Below, one piece after another: positions 34,167 through 43,272 of a stretch of DNA of 64,000 bases. A program made the translations under genes and the position numbers. The stretch is taken from positions 62,001-126,000 of the forward strand of contig CAWKGK010000001.1 in NCBI GenBank assembly GCA_963849115.1. Direction: 5' to 3'. The notes under the pieces are model-generated. The model saw only the letters and a list, made by a program, of their open reading frames with translations, was not told the DNA's origin and did no database searches. This stretch comes from JACDAL01 sp963849115. Its GTDB lineage: Bacteria; Actinomycetota; CADDZG01; WHSQ01. Numbering within the stretch: the first letter of the stretch is position 1; each line of letters starts with the position of its first letter.

Positions 34167-34802
34167 TCACGCAGCGAGCCTGAAAGGCGGATAGCGATCG
34201 GTGACGAGAAGCATCGCGTAGGCCTCCACTCGCAGCACCCACCGTTGAAAGCCCTCGATGAAGTTAAATATGCTGCGGGGATATCGTCCGGTGAAGAGGA
34301 TGGCGAACCAGGCAGCGATCACAGCGAACACCGCGGCGATTCCGAGGAACAGAAGAACGATGTAGTGAGGAATGGCAAGCAGCCATTTCACCAACGGCAG
34401 CCACCGATTGAGATCCTGTTTCACATCCGGGTACTCGATATCCAGGTGAACCGACTGTTCCTCATCGGTCGACGGGTAACGATCCGACATCAGCGCCAGA
34501 TAGGACGTCACCCTGGTGGAGAAACGGGTGAGCTGCAGATTGAAGTCGAACCACCAGCGCGGGTACTTCTGGCGAAAAAGGATCATCAGAAGAGGCCCGA
34601 AGAACAGCAGACCCCCAGCGGCCGCGGCGGCCGTCTCCCCATTGTCGTAACTCCACTGCCAGGCCCCCCCGGAGACGCTGCTCAGAACGATCAGGATGGG
34701 AATCGCGACGAACAGACGAAAGAACGTCGTCAGCCGGTTCAGATCGCGTTCCGGGTAGTCGACCGAGAACTTAAGCGGATGGTTGGCGTTTTCCTGCTGC
34801 AT
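34167..34802 (-). CDS. DUF4389 membrane protein
   Basis: 211 residues with three to four hydrophobic segments (FFRLFVAIPILIVLSSV, AAAAAGGLLFFGPLLMILF, WLLAIPHYIVLLFLGIAAV and continuing). The paired aromatic motifs RYPRSIFNFIEGFQRW and YPRWWFDFNLQLTRF are typical of DUF4389. Function unknown. It is divergent from a TetR gene, with the operator between them overlapping its promoter, so it is the likely target of that repressor. Confidence 0.82.
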   Translation of the reverse strand: MQQENANHPLKFSVDYPERDLNRLTTFFRLFVAIPILIVLSSVSGGAWQWSYDNGETAAAAAGGLLFFGPLLMILFRQKYPRWWFDFNLQLTRFSTRVTSYLALMSDRYPSTDEEQSVHLDIEYPDVKQDLNRWLPLVKWLLAIPHYIVLLFLGIAAVFAVIAAWFAILFTGRYPRSIFNFIEGFQRWVLRVEAYAMLLVTDRYPPFRLAA

Positions 34803-34824
34803 GGCGGCACCCCCGGTCCATGTA

Positions 34825-34874
34825 GTTTACAGCGTAAGCTTATGGTGTAAGCTACAGGTTTACAGCGTAAGCTG
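34825..34874. promoter_or_regulatory. Repeated TetR-type operator
   Basis: TTTACAGCGTAAGCT occurs twice (34826-34840, 34859-34873), each with a TTAC-AGC-GTAA inverted core, and a third half-site GTGTAAGCTACA lies between. It sits between divergent DUF4389 (-) and TetR (+) genes, right at the DUF4389 start, and looks like a repressor site controlling both. Confidence 0.75.
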
Positions 34875-34928
34875 TCAAGAGCAAGTCACCGTTCCGATCG
34901 AGATTCTTGTCGGGCGTTCTTAAGGAGG

Positions 34929-35604
34929 GTGAACTCGCTGCAAACCGAACCCAAGGCGGAGCCACGGATCCCGCTCAGCAGGGAGCGAGTGCTGCGCGCT
35001 GCCATCGCCTTCGCCGATGCCAATGGCATCGAATCCCTCAGCATGCGCAAGCTCGGCCAGGAACTCGGCGTCGAGGCGATGTCGCTCTACAAGCACGTGG
35101 CCAACAAGGACGACATGCTGGATGGGATGGTCGATGTCGTCTTTGGCGAGATCGATCTGCCTTCCGACGGCGTCCACTGGAGGGAGGCCATGCGTCGGCG
35201 GGCGACCTCGAGCGCGCCAGGCTCTCTCTCGCCACCCCTGGGCGATCGGCCTGACGGAATCGCGGATGAAACCCGGTCCCGCGAATCTGCGACACCACGA
35301 CTCGGTGATCGGATGCTTTCGCGAATCGGGCTTCTCGATCGAGATGGCCATACACGCTTATTCGGCCCTGGACAACTACATCTTTGGATTCGCGCTGCAG
35401 GAGAAGAGCTTGCCGTTCGACACCTCCGACCAGGTGGGAGAGGTGGCGGAGATCATCCTCAGTCAGTTCCCTGCCGACAAGTACCCCTACCTCGCCGAGT
35501 CGGTCGTCGAGTACATCACGAAGTCCGGCTGGGAATACTCGGACGAGTTCGAGTTCGGGCTCGATCTGATCCTTGATGGCCTCGAGAAGCGGGACACTAA
35601 CTGA
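34929..35604 (+). pseudogene. TetR-family regulator (TetR_C_1 type), frameshifted
   Basis: N-terminal HTH (ERVLRAAIAFADANGIESLS, MRKLGQELGVEAMSLYKHVANKDD) is in one frame to about 35205; the ligand domain continues in the next frame: ARQALSRHPWAIGL, then SALDNYIFGFALQEKSLPF to DGLEKR. The frames join at 35204-35220 (around GACCTCGAGCGCGCC) and removing one base gives an intact ~220-residue protein. The start is unclear: GTG 34929 touches the AGGAGG site, while CTG 34938 is 9 bases away. If the indel is real, DUF4389 may be derepressed. Confidence 0.83.
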
Positions 35605-35701
35605 TACCGTGAGCCTGTCCGCGACTGCACACATTATTCTCTTCGGAACGTCCCGTCGCCGGACTCAGGCTTGGAGAAGGCAACAGCATATCGGAGCACA
35701 T

Positions 35702-37156
35702 TTAGGCTCCCGCCGCGAGTTTCCTCCCGATCTCGGCGCTCGCGGCGACCACGGCCTCGACGTCCTCTTCGCCTGTCCTGAAGTTCACTACGCAGGCGCG
35801 GATCGCGGTGCCTGCTTTGAGACGCGCATTGGAGACCATCGCGATGCCGCTCCTCTCGAGTTCCTCAATCACACGATGCTGCAGTGCCTCGAGCACCTCG
35901 CCCTTGATCCCGGGCGGCTCGACTCGCCAGCAAATTATCGAGAGGCCCCGGGGCGCGGCGAGCACCAAGTCCTCGGTCTCCTCCACGCGTCGCTCCAGAC
36001 GGGCAGCAATCCGGATGTTCTCCTCGATCATGTCGCGATAGCCGTCGGTGCCATATGCGAGGAGAGACGCCCACACCTTGAGTCCGCGGGCGCGGCGGCT
36101 GTTCTCCGGACTGAGTTCGGCGAGGTCCACCCGGGCATCGGCGTCTCGGTCGTGATGCAGGTAGGCGGCATGGAAGGCAAACGACCGCTCGAGGAGTCCG
36201 GGCTCACGCACCAACGTGACCCCCGCGTCGATGGGGGCATAGAGCCACTTGTGCGGGTCGCAAGCGATCGAGTCGGCCTCGGTCATGGCGCAAAGTTCCG
36301 GGGGGGCGCTCGGGGCGATTGCGGCGAACGCTCCATACGCTCCGTCGACGTGCAGCCACAATCCCTCAGCGCGGGTCAGCTCCCGCAGCTCCGGTATGGG
36401 GTCGACGGCTCCAGTGCCGATGGTTCCCGCCGTGGCGATCACTCCGATCGGTCTATCGCCGGATGCTCGGTCGGCGGCGATCATCTCCCGGACGGCGTCG
36501 AGCCGCATCCGGTAGGCATCGTCGGTGGGAACTAGTCGCAGAGCATCCCGCCCCAGCCCGAGCAGCTCGACGGCCTGCTGGTGACAGTAATGGAGCTCCT
36601 CGCTGACGTAGAGGCGAAGGCGCGGCCCGGCGTTCGTGCCGGCCGCGCGGACATCCCATCCGGCCATCCGGTCGCGCATCACCCCGAGCGCGATGACATT
36701 GGCGAACTGTCCCCCACTCGAGTAGACGCCCTCCGCCTCAGTTGGATAGCCTAGTAATTCCTTCAGCCAGTCGATCGACTGGAGTTCGATTGCCGTGCCG
36801 GCCGGACCCCCGCGCCACAGGCCGAGGTTCGGGTTCACCGCGGAGGTTACGAGGTCGGCGAGCACGCCCACCGGCGCGGGGCTTGAGGTGATGTAGGCCA
36901 GCCATCGGGGATGCCCGATGTAGGTTGACAGCTCGGCGGCGGTTTGCAGCCGCTCGATGACCTCCTCGAATGGGACACCGGCTGTGGGCAAGGGCTCCCG
37001 GAAGCGTCGGCGAACGTCTTCGGGGGACGCTACCGGCGCCGGCGCGCGTCCTTCCCAATCCGTCGAGACCGCGATGGCGAGGTCGAGAGCTCGTCGCCCC
37101 GCCTTCTCCCACTCCTCTGAGCTCCAATCGAACGCCCGACTGGCCCGCTGCGTCAT
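35702..37156 (-). CDS. Group II pyridoxal-dependent decarboxylase
   Basis: 484 residues of the aromatic/glutamate decarboxylase-like family. VYSSGGQFANVIAL near 141, the PLP-stacking His in SEELHYCHQQA, TAGTIGTGAVDPI, WLHVDGAYGAFA (Asp binds PLP nitrogen) and the Schiff-base lysine in CDPHKWLYAP near 304. Substrate could be an L-amino acid such as tyrosine, DOPA or tryptophan; sequence alone does not decide. ATG 37156 is preceded by GAGGAGG. The 3' end of the frameshifted TetR gene is convergent with it. Confidence 0.88.
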   Translation of the reverse strand: MTQRASRAFDWSSEEWEKAGRRALDLAIAVSTDWEGRAPAPVASPEDVRRRFREPLPTAGVPFEEVIERLQTAAELSTYIGHPRWLAYITSSPAPVGVLADLVTSAVNPNLGLWRGGPAGTAIELQSIDWLKELLGYPTEAEGVYSSGGQFANVIALGVMRDRMAGWDVRAAGTNAGPRLRLYVSEELHYCHQQAVELLGLGRDALRLVPTDDAYRMRLDAVREMIAADRASGDRPIGVIATAGTIGTGAVDPIPELRELTRAEGLWLHVDGAYGAFAAIAPSAPPELCAMTEADSIACDPHKWLYAPIDAGVTLVREPGLLERSFAFHAAYLHHDRDADARVDLAELSPENSRRARGLKVWASLLAYGTDGYRDMIEENIRIAARLERRVEETEDLVLAAPRGLSIICWRVEPPGIKGEVLEALQHRVIEELERSGIAMVSNARLKAGTAIRACVVNFRTGEEDVEAVVAASAEIGRKLAAGA

Positions 37157-37412
37157 CGGCTCCTCCTCGTGCGCGCCTGCCATCTTGTCATGCTCCGACG
37201 ATCGAGGCAGATGTCGCAAGTTCCCTGCAGTCACAACACATTGCGACGTGAGCGAGAGAGCAGCTGCTACCGCGACATCAAAGGCTCGGGTGATAGCAGG
37301 GTCTGAATATCGGAGAGCCCGCCCACGCGCTCCGGCGAGGATAATCCTGCGCCCGAAGCTCTAAGTCGTCGGTGACCTCGATGAGATCCTCGCTTCCAGG
37401 CGTAAGACATCC

Positions 37413-38051
37413 TTACCGTTTCAACCGGATGATGCCCCGGTCGAGGGCAACCGTGACCGCCGCCGTCCGGTCATCGACCCCCAGCTTTGTGAAGATGTGC
37501 GCCAGGTGAGTCTTGACCGTCGTCTCGCTAATGAAGAGCTTCCGCGCGATTCCCTTGTTCGGTCGGCCGTCGGCCACCAGCATCAGCACCTCCAGCTCCC
37601 TGGGACTGAGCGACTGACCTGGTGGCGTCCTCATCCTCACCATGAGTCGGGACGCGACCGCCGCCGCCAGCAGTGGCTCGCCCCGGGCGGCGGCGTGCAC
37701 GCCCCGGAAGAGCTCCTCTCGGGGAGAATCCTTGAGGAGGAAACCGACGGCTCCGGCCTCTACCGCTCGCACGATGTCCTCGTCGGTGTCGTAGGTGGTG
37801 AGGACGAGAACCTGGACTCCGGGATGCCGGGCCAGAATCCGCTTCGTGGCCTCCACCCCGTCGATTCCGGGCATGCGGAGGTCCATTAGCACGACATCGG
37901 GGTTAAGCGCCTCGACCTTGCCGACTGCCTCCTCGCCATTTGAGGCCTCACCGACCAAGTCGAAGTCTGTGTTGCTGGCGAGCATCCCCTGGACCCCGGT
38001 CCGAACGACGGGATGGTCGTCGACGACCATTATCCGGATGGACCGATTCAC
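37413..38051 (-). CDS. NarL/LiaR-type response regulator
   Basis: 212 residues: REC domain (MVVDDHPVVRTGVQGML; phosphoacceptor in VVLMDLRMPGIDG, about residue 57; K in FLLKDSP) and a LuxR HTH (SLSPRELEVLMLVADGRPNK, SETTVKTHLAHIFTKLGV). Its GTG overlaps the kinase stop as GTGA, so it is the cognate regulator of the kinase upstream and likely controls the ABC transporter and the LiaF-like gene. Confidence 0.92.
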   Translation of the reverse strand: MNRSIRIMVVDDHPVVRTGVQGMLASNTDFDLVGEASNGEEAVGKVEALNPDVVLMDLRMPGIDGVEATKRILARHPGVQVLVLTTYDTDEDIVRAVEAGAVGFLLKDSPREELFRGVHAAARGEPLLAAAVASRLMVRMRTPPGQSLSPRELEVLMLVADGRPNKGIARKLFISETTVKTHLAHIFTKLGVDDRTAAVTVALDRGIIRLKR

Positions 38052-39340
38052 CTCTTGCCACCGCCCTCTGGATTGACGCGCGCGAAGCCTTCGGTCGCCG
38101 GCCCGTCAGCTCCTATCGGCACCTGGGCCACGAGCACCGTCCCGTCGCCGGGGGCGCTCTCCACCTCCAGCCCACCACCGAGCACCGCAAGGCGCGCCTT
38201 GAGTCCTCGGAGGCCTAGCCCACCTCTGATCTCGGCTCGCTTGCCCGCAGCGGCGCTGACGTCGAAGCCGCGGCCATTGTCTCTCACGTCAAGGATCACC
38301 CGATTGTCCCAGTACGAGAGCGTGAGAACGACCTCACTTGCCTGGGCATGCTTGCGAATGTTTGCCATGCCTTCCTGGGCGGCGCGCAGCAGGGCGATCT
38401 CGGACTGGGCACCTAAGGGTTGGGGGGCGCCGGTGGCCACGAACCGAGCCGACATGCCCGTCTCGTCGGCCAGAGTCTCGGCCAACCTTCCCAGGGCCTC
38501 CGCCAGCGAACCTCGGTCGAGCGCATCCGGCCTGAGCGCCCAGACGAAGCGGCGAGCTTCGGCGAGGGTGTCCCGTGCGGTGCGAAGGGCATGATTCAGG
38601 TGACGACGCGCCGTCGCTTGTCCCGGAGCGAGCTCCGCTTCGGTAGCTTCCAGGAGCGTCACGACACTGGTGACGCCCTGGGCCAGCGTGTCGTGAATCT
38701 CGTTCGCCAAACGCTGCCGCTCGCCGAGGGTGCCCGCCTGTCTCTCCGCTTCCGCCAGCTCGGCTCGGGTCGCCTGCAGTTCCTCGATCAGGCGATGGCG
38801 GTCCTGGCTCTGGCGCATGATGGCGTCGACCCAGAGCGCGCCCAGGATGCAAAGGCCGGCTGAGAGCAGCGCGATCAGTAGGGACAGTGCCGAAGGCTGC
38901 CCCGCACCGAGGAACTCCATGGCCAACAACAGGCCGGTGAGGACCACGACCCCCGGAATGGTCGAACGGGGCGATGGCAGGTAGGAGAAGACCTGCTGAT
39001 AGGCGCTGAAGGCGATCAGGAAGAAGGCCTCGTGGAGTGACACCAACGCGAGCCATAGCGCCCCCGCTCCGGCGTAATAAGCGAGGACCTGCAGAAGGGG
39101 GAGGGTCCAGATCCGGCGCCGGACCACCCATAGCCAGTACCACCCGCCAAGGATCAAGCTCAGGCCCGAGATGGCTTCCCGCGCTGCCCACGACGTGGTC
39201 GGATCGGCCAGGGCCAGCACTGTGGCCAAGCCCAGCACTCCGTAGAACACGCCGTGCCAGGCGGGAGCCCACCGCTCCCAAGTGTGCACAGAGGCACCCG
39301 GAGAGGTCTTTGCAGGCGATGCTGTCGCTGGCTTGGCCAT
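38048..39340 (-). CDS. HisKA_3 sensor histidine kinase, LiaS/DesK-like
   Basis: 430 residues. About six hydrophobic segments in the first 170 residues with almost no extracellular loop, then a coiled linker (LIEELQATRAELAEAERQAG), the phosphoacceptor NEIHDTLAQGVTSVV (His near 217) and HATPase motifs AAQEGMANIRKHAQAS, DVRDNGRGFD and GGLGLRGLKARL. The small-loop membrane sensor is the intramembrane-sensing type that detects envelope stress or transporter state. Confidence 0.92.
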   Translation of the reverse strand: MAKPATASPAKTSPGASVHTWERWAPAWHGVFYGVLGLATVLALADPTTSWAAREAISGLSLILGGWYWLWVVRRRIWTLPLLQVLAYYAGAGALWLALVSLHEAFFLIAFSAYQQVFSYLPSPRSTIPGVVVLTGLLLAMEFLGAGQPSALSLLIALLSAGLCILGALWVDAIMRQSQDRHRLIEELQATRAELAEAERQAGTLGERQRLANEIHDTLAQGVTSVVTLLEATEAELAPGQATARRHLNHALRTARDTLAEARRFVWALRPDALDRGSLAEALGRLAETLADETGMSARFVATGAPQPLGAQSEIALLRAAQEGMANIRKHAQASEVVLTLSYWDNRVILDVRDNGRGFDVSAAAGKRAEIRGGLGLRGLKARLAVLGGGLEVESAPGDGTVLVAQVPIGADGPATEGFARVNPEGGGKR

Positions 39341-39372
39341 CTCCCGTCCCTGCTATGCCATCAGTGCAGAGA

Positions 39373-40113
39373 CTATTCCCAACGGAACAGGTGGGTGGAA
39401 AGCGCCACCCCTGCACCCAGCACACCTACCAACACCAACATTGCGGGGAGGTTCCATCCCGCACCCGACCATGCGTCGTCCACGAGGGTTACCACGTGAG
39501 TGAGTGGCAGGACCTGGGCCACGTCCTGGATCGTCTCCGACAAGAGCGGCCGGGGCAACGCCGCGCCGGAGAGGAACATCATGGGAAAGAAGACGATCAT
39601 GGCCACGGACTGGGCTGTCCGGGCATTGGGCAAGAAGCTGGCCAGGATGAAGCCGAAGGAGAAGATGCTCGCGGCGCTGAGAAGGATCGCTCCCAGCACC
39701 ACCTCAGGGTTCTCGGGCATGTGAAGGCCGAAGAAGATGCGTCCGGCGACCACAAGCAGCGCCGAGCTCACGGCGGCGAAGACCAAGCCCACGGCCACCT
39801 GGGCGCCGAGGACCACTGCCGGCCGTAGGGGCGTCGCTCGGAACCGACGCAGGACTCCACCAGCTCGGTAAGTGGCGAGGTTGATGGGCAGCCCCATGAT
39901 GGCATTGGTGGCGATGATGATTGCGATATAGCCGGGTACCGAAACGTCGACCGAGCCGCGGCCACCGAGGTCCGGGTCAGGCTTGTTGCCGAAGATGCTG
40001 CCGAACAGAAACAGCATCATGAGCGGGAACAACAGCGTGAAGAACACGGCCATCGGGTCCCGCAGGAAGAGCTTGAGCTCGGTCTTGGTCATGCTCCATG
40101 CCTCCGTCATCAT
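39373..40113 (-). CDS. ABC-2 type permease (DrrB-like)
   Basis: 246 residues, six hydrophobic segments. TELKLFLRDPMAVFFTLLFP at the N-terminus is the amphipathic entry helix of DrrB/ABC-2 exporters, and FFPMMFLSGAALPRPLL near residue 180 the conserved ABC-2 signature. Start ATG 40113 (or 40110) follows GAGGAG. It ends 32 bases before the kinase gene. Partner of the ATPase 156 bases upstream. Confidence 0.9.
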   Translation of the reverse strand: MMTEAWSMTKTELKLFLRDPMAVFFTLLFPLMMLFLFGSIFGNKPDPDLGGRGSVDVSVPGYIAIIIATNAIMGLPINLATYRAGGVLRRFRATPLRPAVVLGAQVAVGLVFAAVSSALLVVAGRIFFGLHMPENPEVVLGAILLSAASIFSFGFILASFLPNARTAQSVAMIVFFPMMFLSGAALPRPLLSETIQDVAQVLPLTHVVTLVDDAWSGAGWNLPAMLVLVGVLGAGVALSTHLFRWE

Positions 40114-40148
40114 GTCACTCCTCTTCTGTTGGGGTTGCTGAACGGTTA

Positions 40149-40241
40149 CTACTTGTGACAGGCGGCCAGTGCCATGACGAGCAGCGGGGCCAAAGCGTAG
40201 AACCGAACTTGCAGTCGACACAGCCTCTGCAGCGTGTTCAT
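40149..40241 (-). CDS. Predicted 30-residue membrane peptide within the ABC/TCS operon
   Basis: A short frame between the ATPase stop and the permease start. ATG 40241 is preceded by GGGAGG at 6 bases, one of the best ribosome sites in the window. The peptide is basic at the N-terminus (NTLQRLCRLQVR) then hydrophobic (FYALAPLLVMALAA) and ends CHK: one transmembrane helix or a cleaved, possibly lipidated leader-like sequence (ALAAC resembles a lipobox). It could be a small transporter subunit or a signal to the kinase. No homologue is known to me. Confidence 0.5.
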   Translation of the reverse strand: MNTLQRLCRLQVRFYALAPLLVMALAACHK

Positions 40242-40268
40242 CGTTAACCTCCCTCGGACTCGTGAGGC

Positions 40269-41177
40269 TCAGTCGCGGAGCTGCTTGCCGGTGAGCGCCA
40301 AGAAGACGTCCTCTAGGCTGGGCTGCTCGGCTCGAAGATCGATTGGGTTGATCTCGTGCTCTGCCAGCGCGCTGGCGACCCCGGCCAGGATCGGGCCGCG
40401 GCCGTGGACTACCGCTTCCCCGCCCTCGCGCGTCACCCGGCTCACTCCCGCTACTTCCTCTAGGAAGCCGAGTGCCAACCCGTTTGCGGTGAAGCGGACT
40501 CGCGGTTCCACCTCAAGCCCGCCGACCATGTCCCGAGGCGAGCCTTGGGCGACGATCCGGCCCTCGTCGATGATTGCCAGGCGGTCGCAGAGGCGCTCCG
40601 CCTCGTCCATGAAGTGGGTGACCAAAACAACTGTGGTCCCTGCGTCACGCACCGCGCGAACCAGTTCCCACGTGGCTCGACGAGCCTGGGGGTCTAGGCC
40701 GCTGGTCAACTCGTCGAGGATGACCACCTCGGGGTCGCCCACCAGAGCTAGGGCGATGAAGAGGCGCTGGCGCTGCCCGCCCGAAAGGCTGGCGAACGAT
40801 GCGTTCCGCTTGTCTGTGAGATCCCACTGCTCGACCAGTCGACGCCAATCGCCCGGCGCCTCGTAGAAAGAAGCGAAGAGCTCGAGCGCCTCCCAGACCT
40901 TCAGCCGCTCCGGAAGGGTCGCCTGCTGGAGCTGCACGCCCAGGAGCTGGCGAAGCCGGCGGCCGTGGTGCACCGGATCGAGGCCGAGCACCCGAACTAC
41001 GCCGGCGTCCGGCCGCCGCAGCCCGGCTAGGGACTCCACCGTCGTCGTCTTGCCGGCGCCATTGGGTCCCAGGATGCCGAAGATCTCACCGGGGTGGACG
41101 CTGAAAGAGACATCATCCACCGCCACCACGGACCCGTAGGTCTTCCGCAAGCCGCTCACTTCGATCACCTTGTCCAC
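40269..41177 (-). CDS. ABC transporter ATPase (DrrA-like)
   Basis: 302 residues: Walker A GPNGAGKTTT, LSGGQRQRLFIALAL signature, Walker B VVILDELTSGLDP and a C-terminal DrrA-type regulatory tail. GTG 41177 is chosen because GGAGG lies 6 bases upstream and VDKVIEVSGLRKTYG is the usual start; the longer frame to 41417 has no support. One residue is unusual: Walker B has ELTSGLD, with Leu at the position usually Pro. First gene of the ABC/TCS operon. Confidence 0.91.
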   Translation of the reverse strand: MDKVIEVSGLRKTYGSVVAVDDVSFSVHPGEIFGILGPNGAGKTTTVESLAGLRRPDAGVVRVLGLDPVHHGRRLRQLLGVQLQQATLPERLKVWEALELFASFYEAPGDWRRLVEQWDLTDKRNASFASLSGGQRQRLFIALALVGDPEVVILDELTSGLDPQARRATWELVRAVRDAGTTVVLVTHFMDEAERLCDRLAIIDEGRIVAQGSPRDMVGGLEVEPRVRFTANGLALGFLEEVAGVSRVTREGGEAVVHGRGPILAGVASALAEHEINPIDLRAEQPSLEDVFLALTGKQLRD

Positions 41178-41569
41178 GCCAAGCCTCCGATGTTCCGTCC
41201 GATTCTCTGTCGGAGTAAGCATGCGAGGCGGAGAGGTTCGGGTCATCGGCGTAGCGAACGATTCCCGCCTCGACAAGTCGGACGGTGTCCCTATCCTCCG
41301 GATAGAGGATGCATCCGGAGTGCGGACTCGGCGAGCTCGATCAGCCGAAGTGTATGAGCCGGCGGTGCAGTCTATGCAGCGTGCAGCGGCGTGCCACGAG
41401 GCCCGCCGGATCGACACCCTGCCGGAGGAGGCCGCCCATAGGCCATTCGGACGATTCCGACATCGTCCTGCTTGCCGGTCTCGAGATCAGTCATCCTGCC
41501 GAAGACGCGCCACCGCGCCCCCTTCATGATTGAGCCATCCAAGCGAGCTGCGGCTCCCTATGTGAAGGG
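41178..41569. other. Divergent intergenic region, ABC operon and LiaF-like gene
   Basis: 392 bases, no supported gene. It should hold the promoters of both divergent units and any response-regulator sites. I see no clear -10/-35 pair; CTATCCTCCGGATAGAGGAT near 41293-41312 contains an inverted CTATCC/GGATAG repeat (41293-41308) that could be a regulator site. Confidence 0.4.
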
Positions 41570-41917
41570 ATGGCAACGATGAGTGACAAGCGTGCACGTT
41601 GGGCGGTGGGCGTCTTCGGTGACAGCAACGAGTCGGGACAGTGGCAGCCTGGGGTGAAGACCCGCGCCATAGCGGTCTTCGGCGACAGCACTCTCGACAT
41701 GCGCCAGGCGATCACCTCCGGGGATGAGATCACAGTCCGTGCCGTGGCCGGCTTCGGCGACGTCCGGGTGGTCGTGCCTGCCGACAGCCGGGTCGAGATC
41801 TCCGGCCTTGCCCTGTTCGGCAGCAAGCGCTGCGAGGTCACAGGCAACCCGGCAGCCGGCGGCCCAGTCGTGAGGGTGAAGGCGTGGGCCATGTTCGGGG
41901 ACGTCAAGGTCTCCTGA
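41570..41917 (+). CDS. LiaF C-terminal-domain-like protein
   Basis: 115 residues, soluble, beta-rich. It repeats the motif VFGDS / GFGDVRVVVP / LFGSKR / MFGDVKV, i.e. the parallel-beta FFGD-type repeats of the LiaF C-terminal domain, without the LiaF membrane helices. Start ATG 41570 or 41579. Divergent from the LiaSR-like/ABC operon; in Firmicutes LiaF inhibits LiaS, so this could be a diffusible counterpart. Inference rests on fold and neighbourhood. Confidence 0.75.
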   Translation: MATMSDKRARWAVGVFGDSNESGQWQPGVKTRAIAVFGDSTLDMRQAITSGDEITVRAVAGFGDVRVVVPADSRVEISGLALFGSKRCEVTGNPAAGGPVVRVKAWAMFGDVKVS

Positions 41918-42453
41918 AAGACCCGTCCCAGCCCTATTGCACCTGAAAGCCGACACAACAGCAGCTCTCATTCGGGTCAAGTCGCGCAGAGCGAGACCGC
42001 GTCGTGGATCAGTTGGATCTCGCACGTCCCTGAACGCGGACGCACACCAAACACGCTTCCGATGTCGATTCATGCAAATACCGCGGCAGCGATAAACGTT
42101 CGTTCGTATTGTGTGTGAGACAGCAACGTCGCTGATCTGCAAGCTCTCTCGTGAGCGGTGCCGGGTCGAACGACAGGCCCCCCGCGTCCTGAGGGTTAAG
42201 AGTCGCACGGACGCTCGAGGATTGGTTCGTGGGTGACCTAGCGGGGATCGGCTTGGTCCATGAGCCAGTGTCTTGATGCAGTGGCCACCCACGCTCCGTT
42301 CTCGCGGGGTGAGGGCCTAGGCCGCCCCTCCCTCCTCGCTTTTGCCTCATGGGATAAGTCTACCGCGGGAATAATTGCTTGCGGCTGCAAGTTTCTAGCG
42401 ATGACGGCTACCGGAATAGAACCCGCGACAACGCGGGGAAAGGAGATAAGGAC
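41918..42453. other. Intergenic region upstream of pirin
   Basis: 536 bases without a supported gene. GTTCTATTCC-like sequence near 42410 (minus) resembles a tRNA T-arm but does not fold. The useful content is the operator-like element at 42368-42393 and the pirin ribosome site AAGGAG at 42440. Confidence 0.4.
42368..42393 (+). promoter_or_regulatory. Operator-like element upstream of pirin, shared with the marR promoter
   Basis: GGAATA-A-TTGCTT-GCGGCT-GCAAGTT, 26 bases, with a CTTGC-GGCT-GCAAG inverted repeat at 42379-42392. It matches the sequence at the marR promoter (63480-63505) at 22 of 26 positions. Located 60 bases before the pirin start. Confidence 0.6.
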
Positions 42454-43272
42454 ATGAGCAAACAGATTCAGGAGACGGCGCGAGACGCGGTCCTTGTGGA
42501 AGATGCCGCGTCGATCCGAATGATGGGGATGCCGGTTCTGGAGGCGCTTCCTTCTCGTGGGGCCCCCTACGAACTCGTCGACCCCTTCATCTTGGTGCAC
42601 GAAGGACGGTTCCGCCTCTCAGAGATGACGGGCAAAGACACCAAGCATCCGCACCGAGGGTTCGACAACCTCTGGTACTTGTTGAAAGGCACCGCGAGTA
42701 CCGGTCACAGCACGGGCCCGGGCGGATCGATGGAACGGGCACGGCTGACCCCGGGCTCGTTGCTGGCTCTCCGAACGGGGCGGGGCGCCTGGCACGCCGA
42801 GGCGGTAGGAGAGGACGAGGTCAAGGAAGGCCTAGGGAATACAGAGTTCCGGGGCGTGCTGTTCTGGGTGAACCTGGCCCGGAAGGACAAGCAGGCCGAG
42901 GCAAGTGCACAAGTCCTGCAGCCTGACGAGATCCCCGTGCGCAATGCGGGCGACGCGACCGTCCGAGTCCTGGTTGGAGAGGGCTCTCCTGTGCAGCTGG
43001 GGACGCCGGCGCTGATCCTGGACATCGAATTGCCCGACGGCGGGGAGGTTACAACGCAGGTGCCGGCGGAGTTCCAGGGCTTCGCTTACGTATTGGAAGG
43101 CGAGGCCTCTTTTGGTGCCAACCGTCGCCGAGCGAAGCCGCCCCAGCTCGTTCTTCTCGGTGGTGGTGGGGAGTTCACGGTCACCGATGCCGTCCCAGGG
43201 ACTCGGTACCTGCTTATGACGGGGAAGCCATACGGGGAGGTGCCCGTGTTTAACGGGCCGTTCGTGGATTAG
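42454..43272 (+). CDS. Pirin-family protein
   Basis: 272 residues, bicupin fold. Metal-site motif KHPHRGFDNLWYLLKG (HxH) near residue 68 and GRGAWHAE near 111 provide the His/His/His/Glu set of pirins, some of which are quercetinase-like dioxygenases or redox-sensitive regulators. The C-terminal cupin ends YLLMTGKPYGEVPVFNGPFV. ATG 42454 has AAGGAG 8 bases upstream. The promoter carries the MarR-type operator. Confidence 0.88.
   Translation: MSKQIQETARDAVLVEDAASIRMMGMPVLEALPSRGAPYELVDPFILVHEGRFRLSEMTGKDTKHPHRGFDNLWYLLKGTASTGHSTGPGGSMERARLTPGSLLALRTGRGAWHAEAVGEDEVKEGLGNTEFRGVLFWVNLARKDKQAEASAQVLQPDEIPVRNAGDATVRVLVGEGSPVQLGTPALILDIELPDGGEVTTQVPAEFQGFAYVLEGEASFGANRRRAKPPQLVLLGGGGEFTVTDAVPGTRYLLMTGKPYGEVPVFNGPFVD

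Noticed and set aside
42390..42440. tRNA 3' end on the minus strand (GCGGGTTCTATTCC-like)
   Set aside because: The T-arm stem does not pair properly and no D-arm, anticodon arm or acceptor stem is present.
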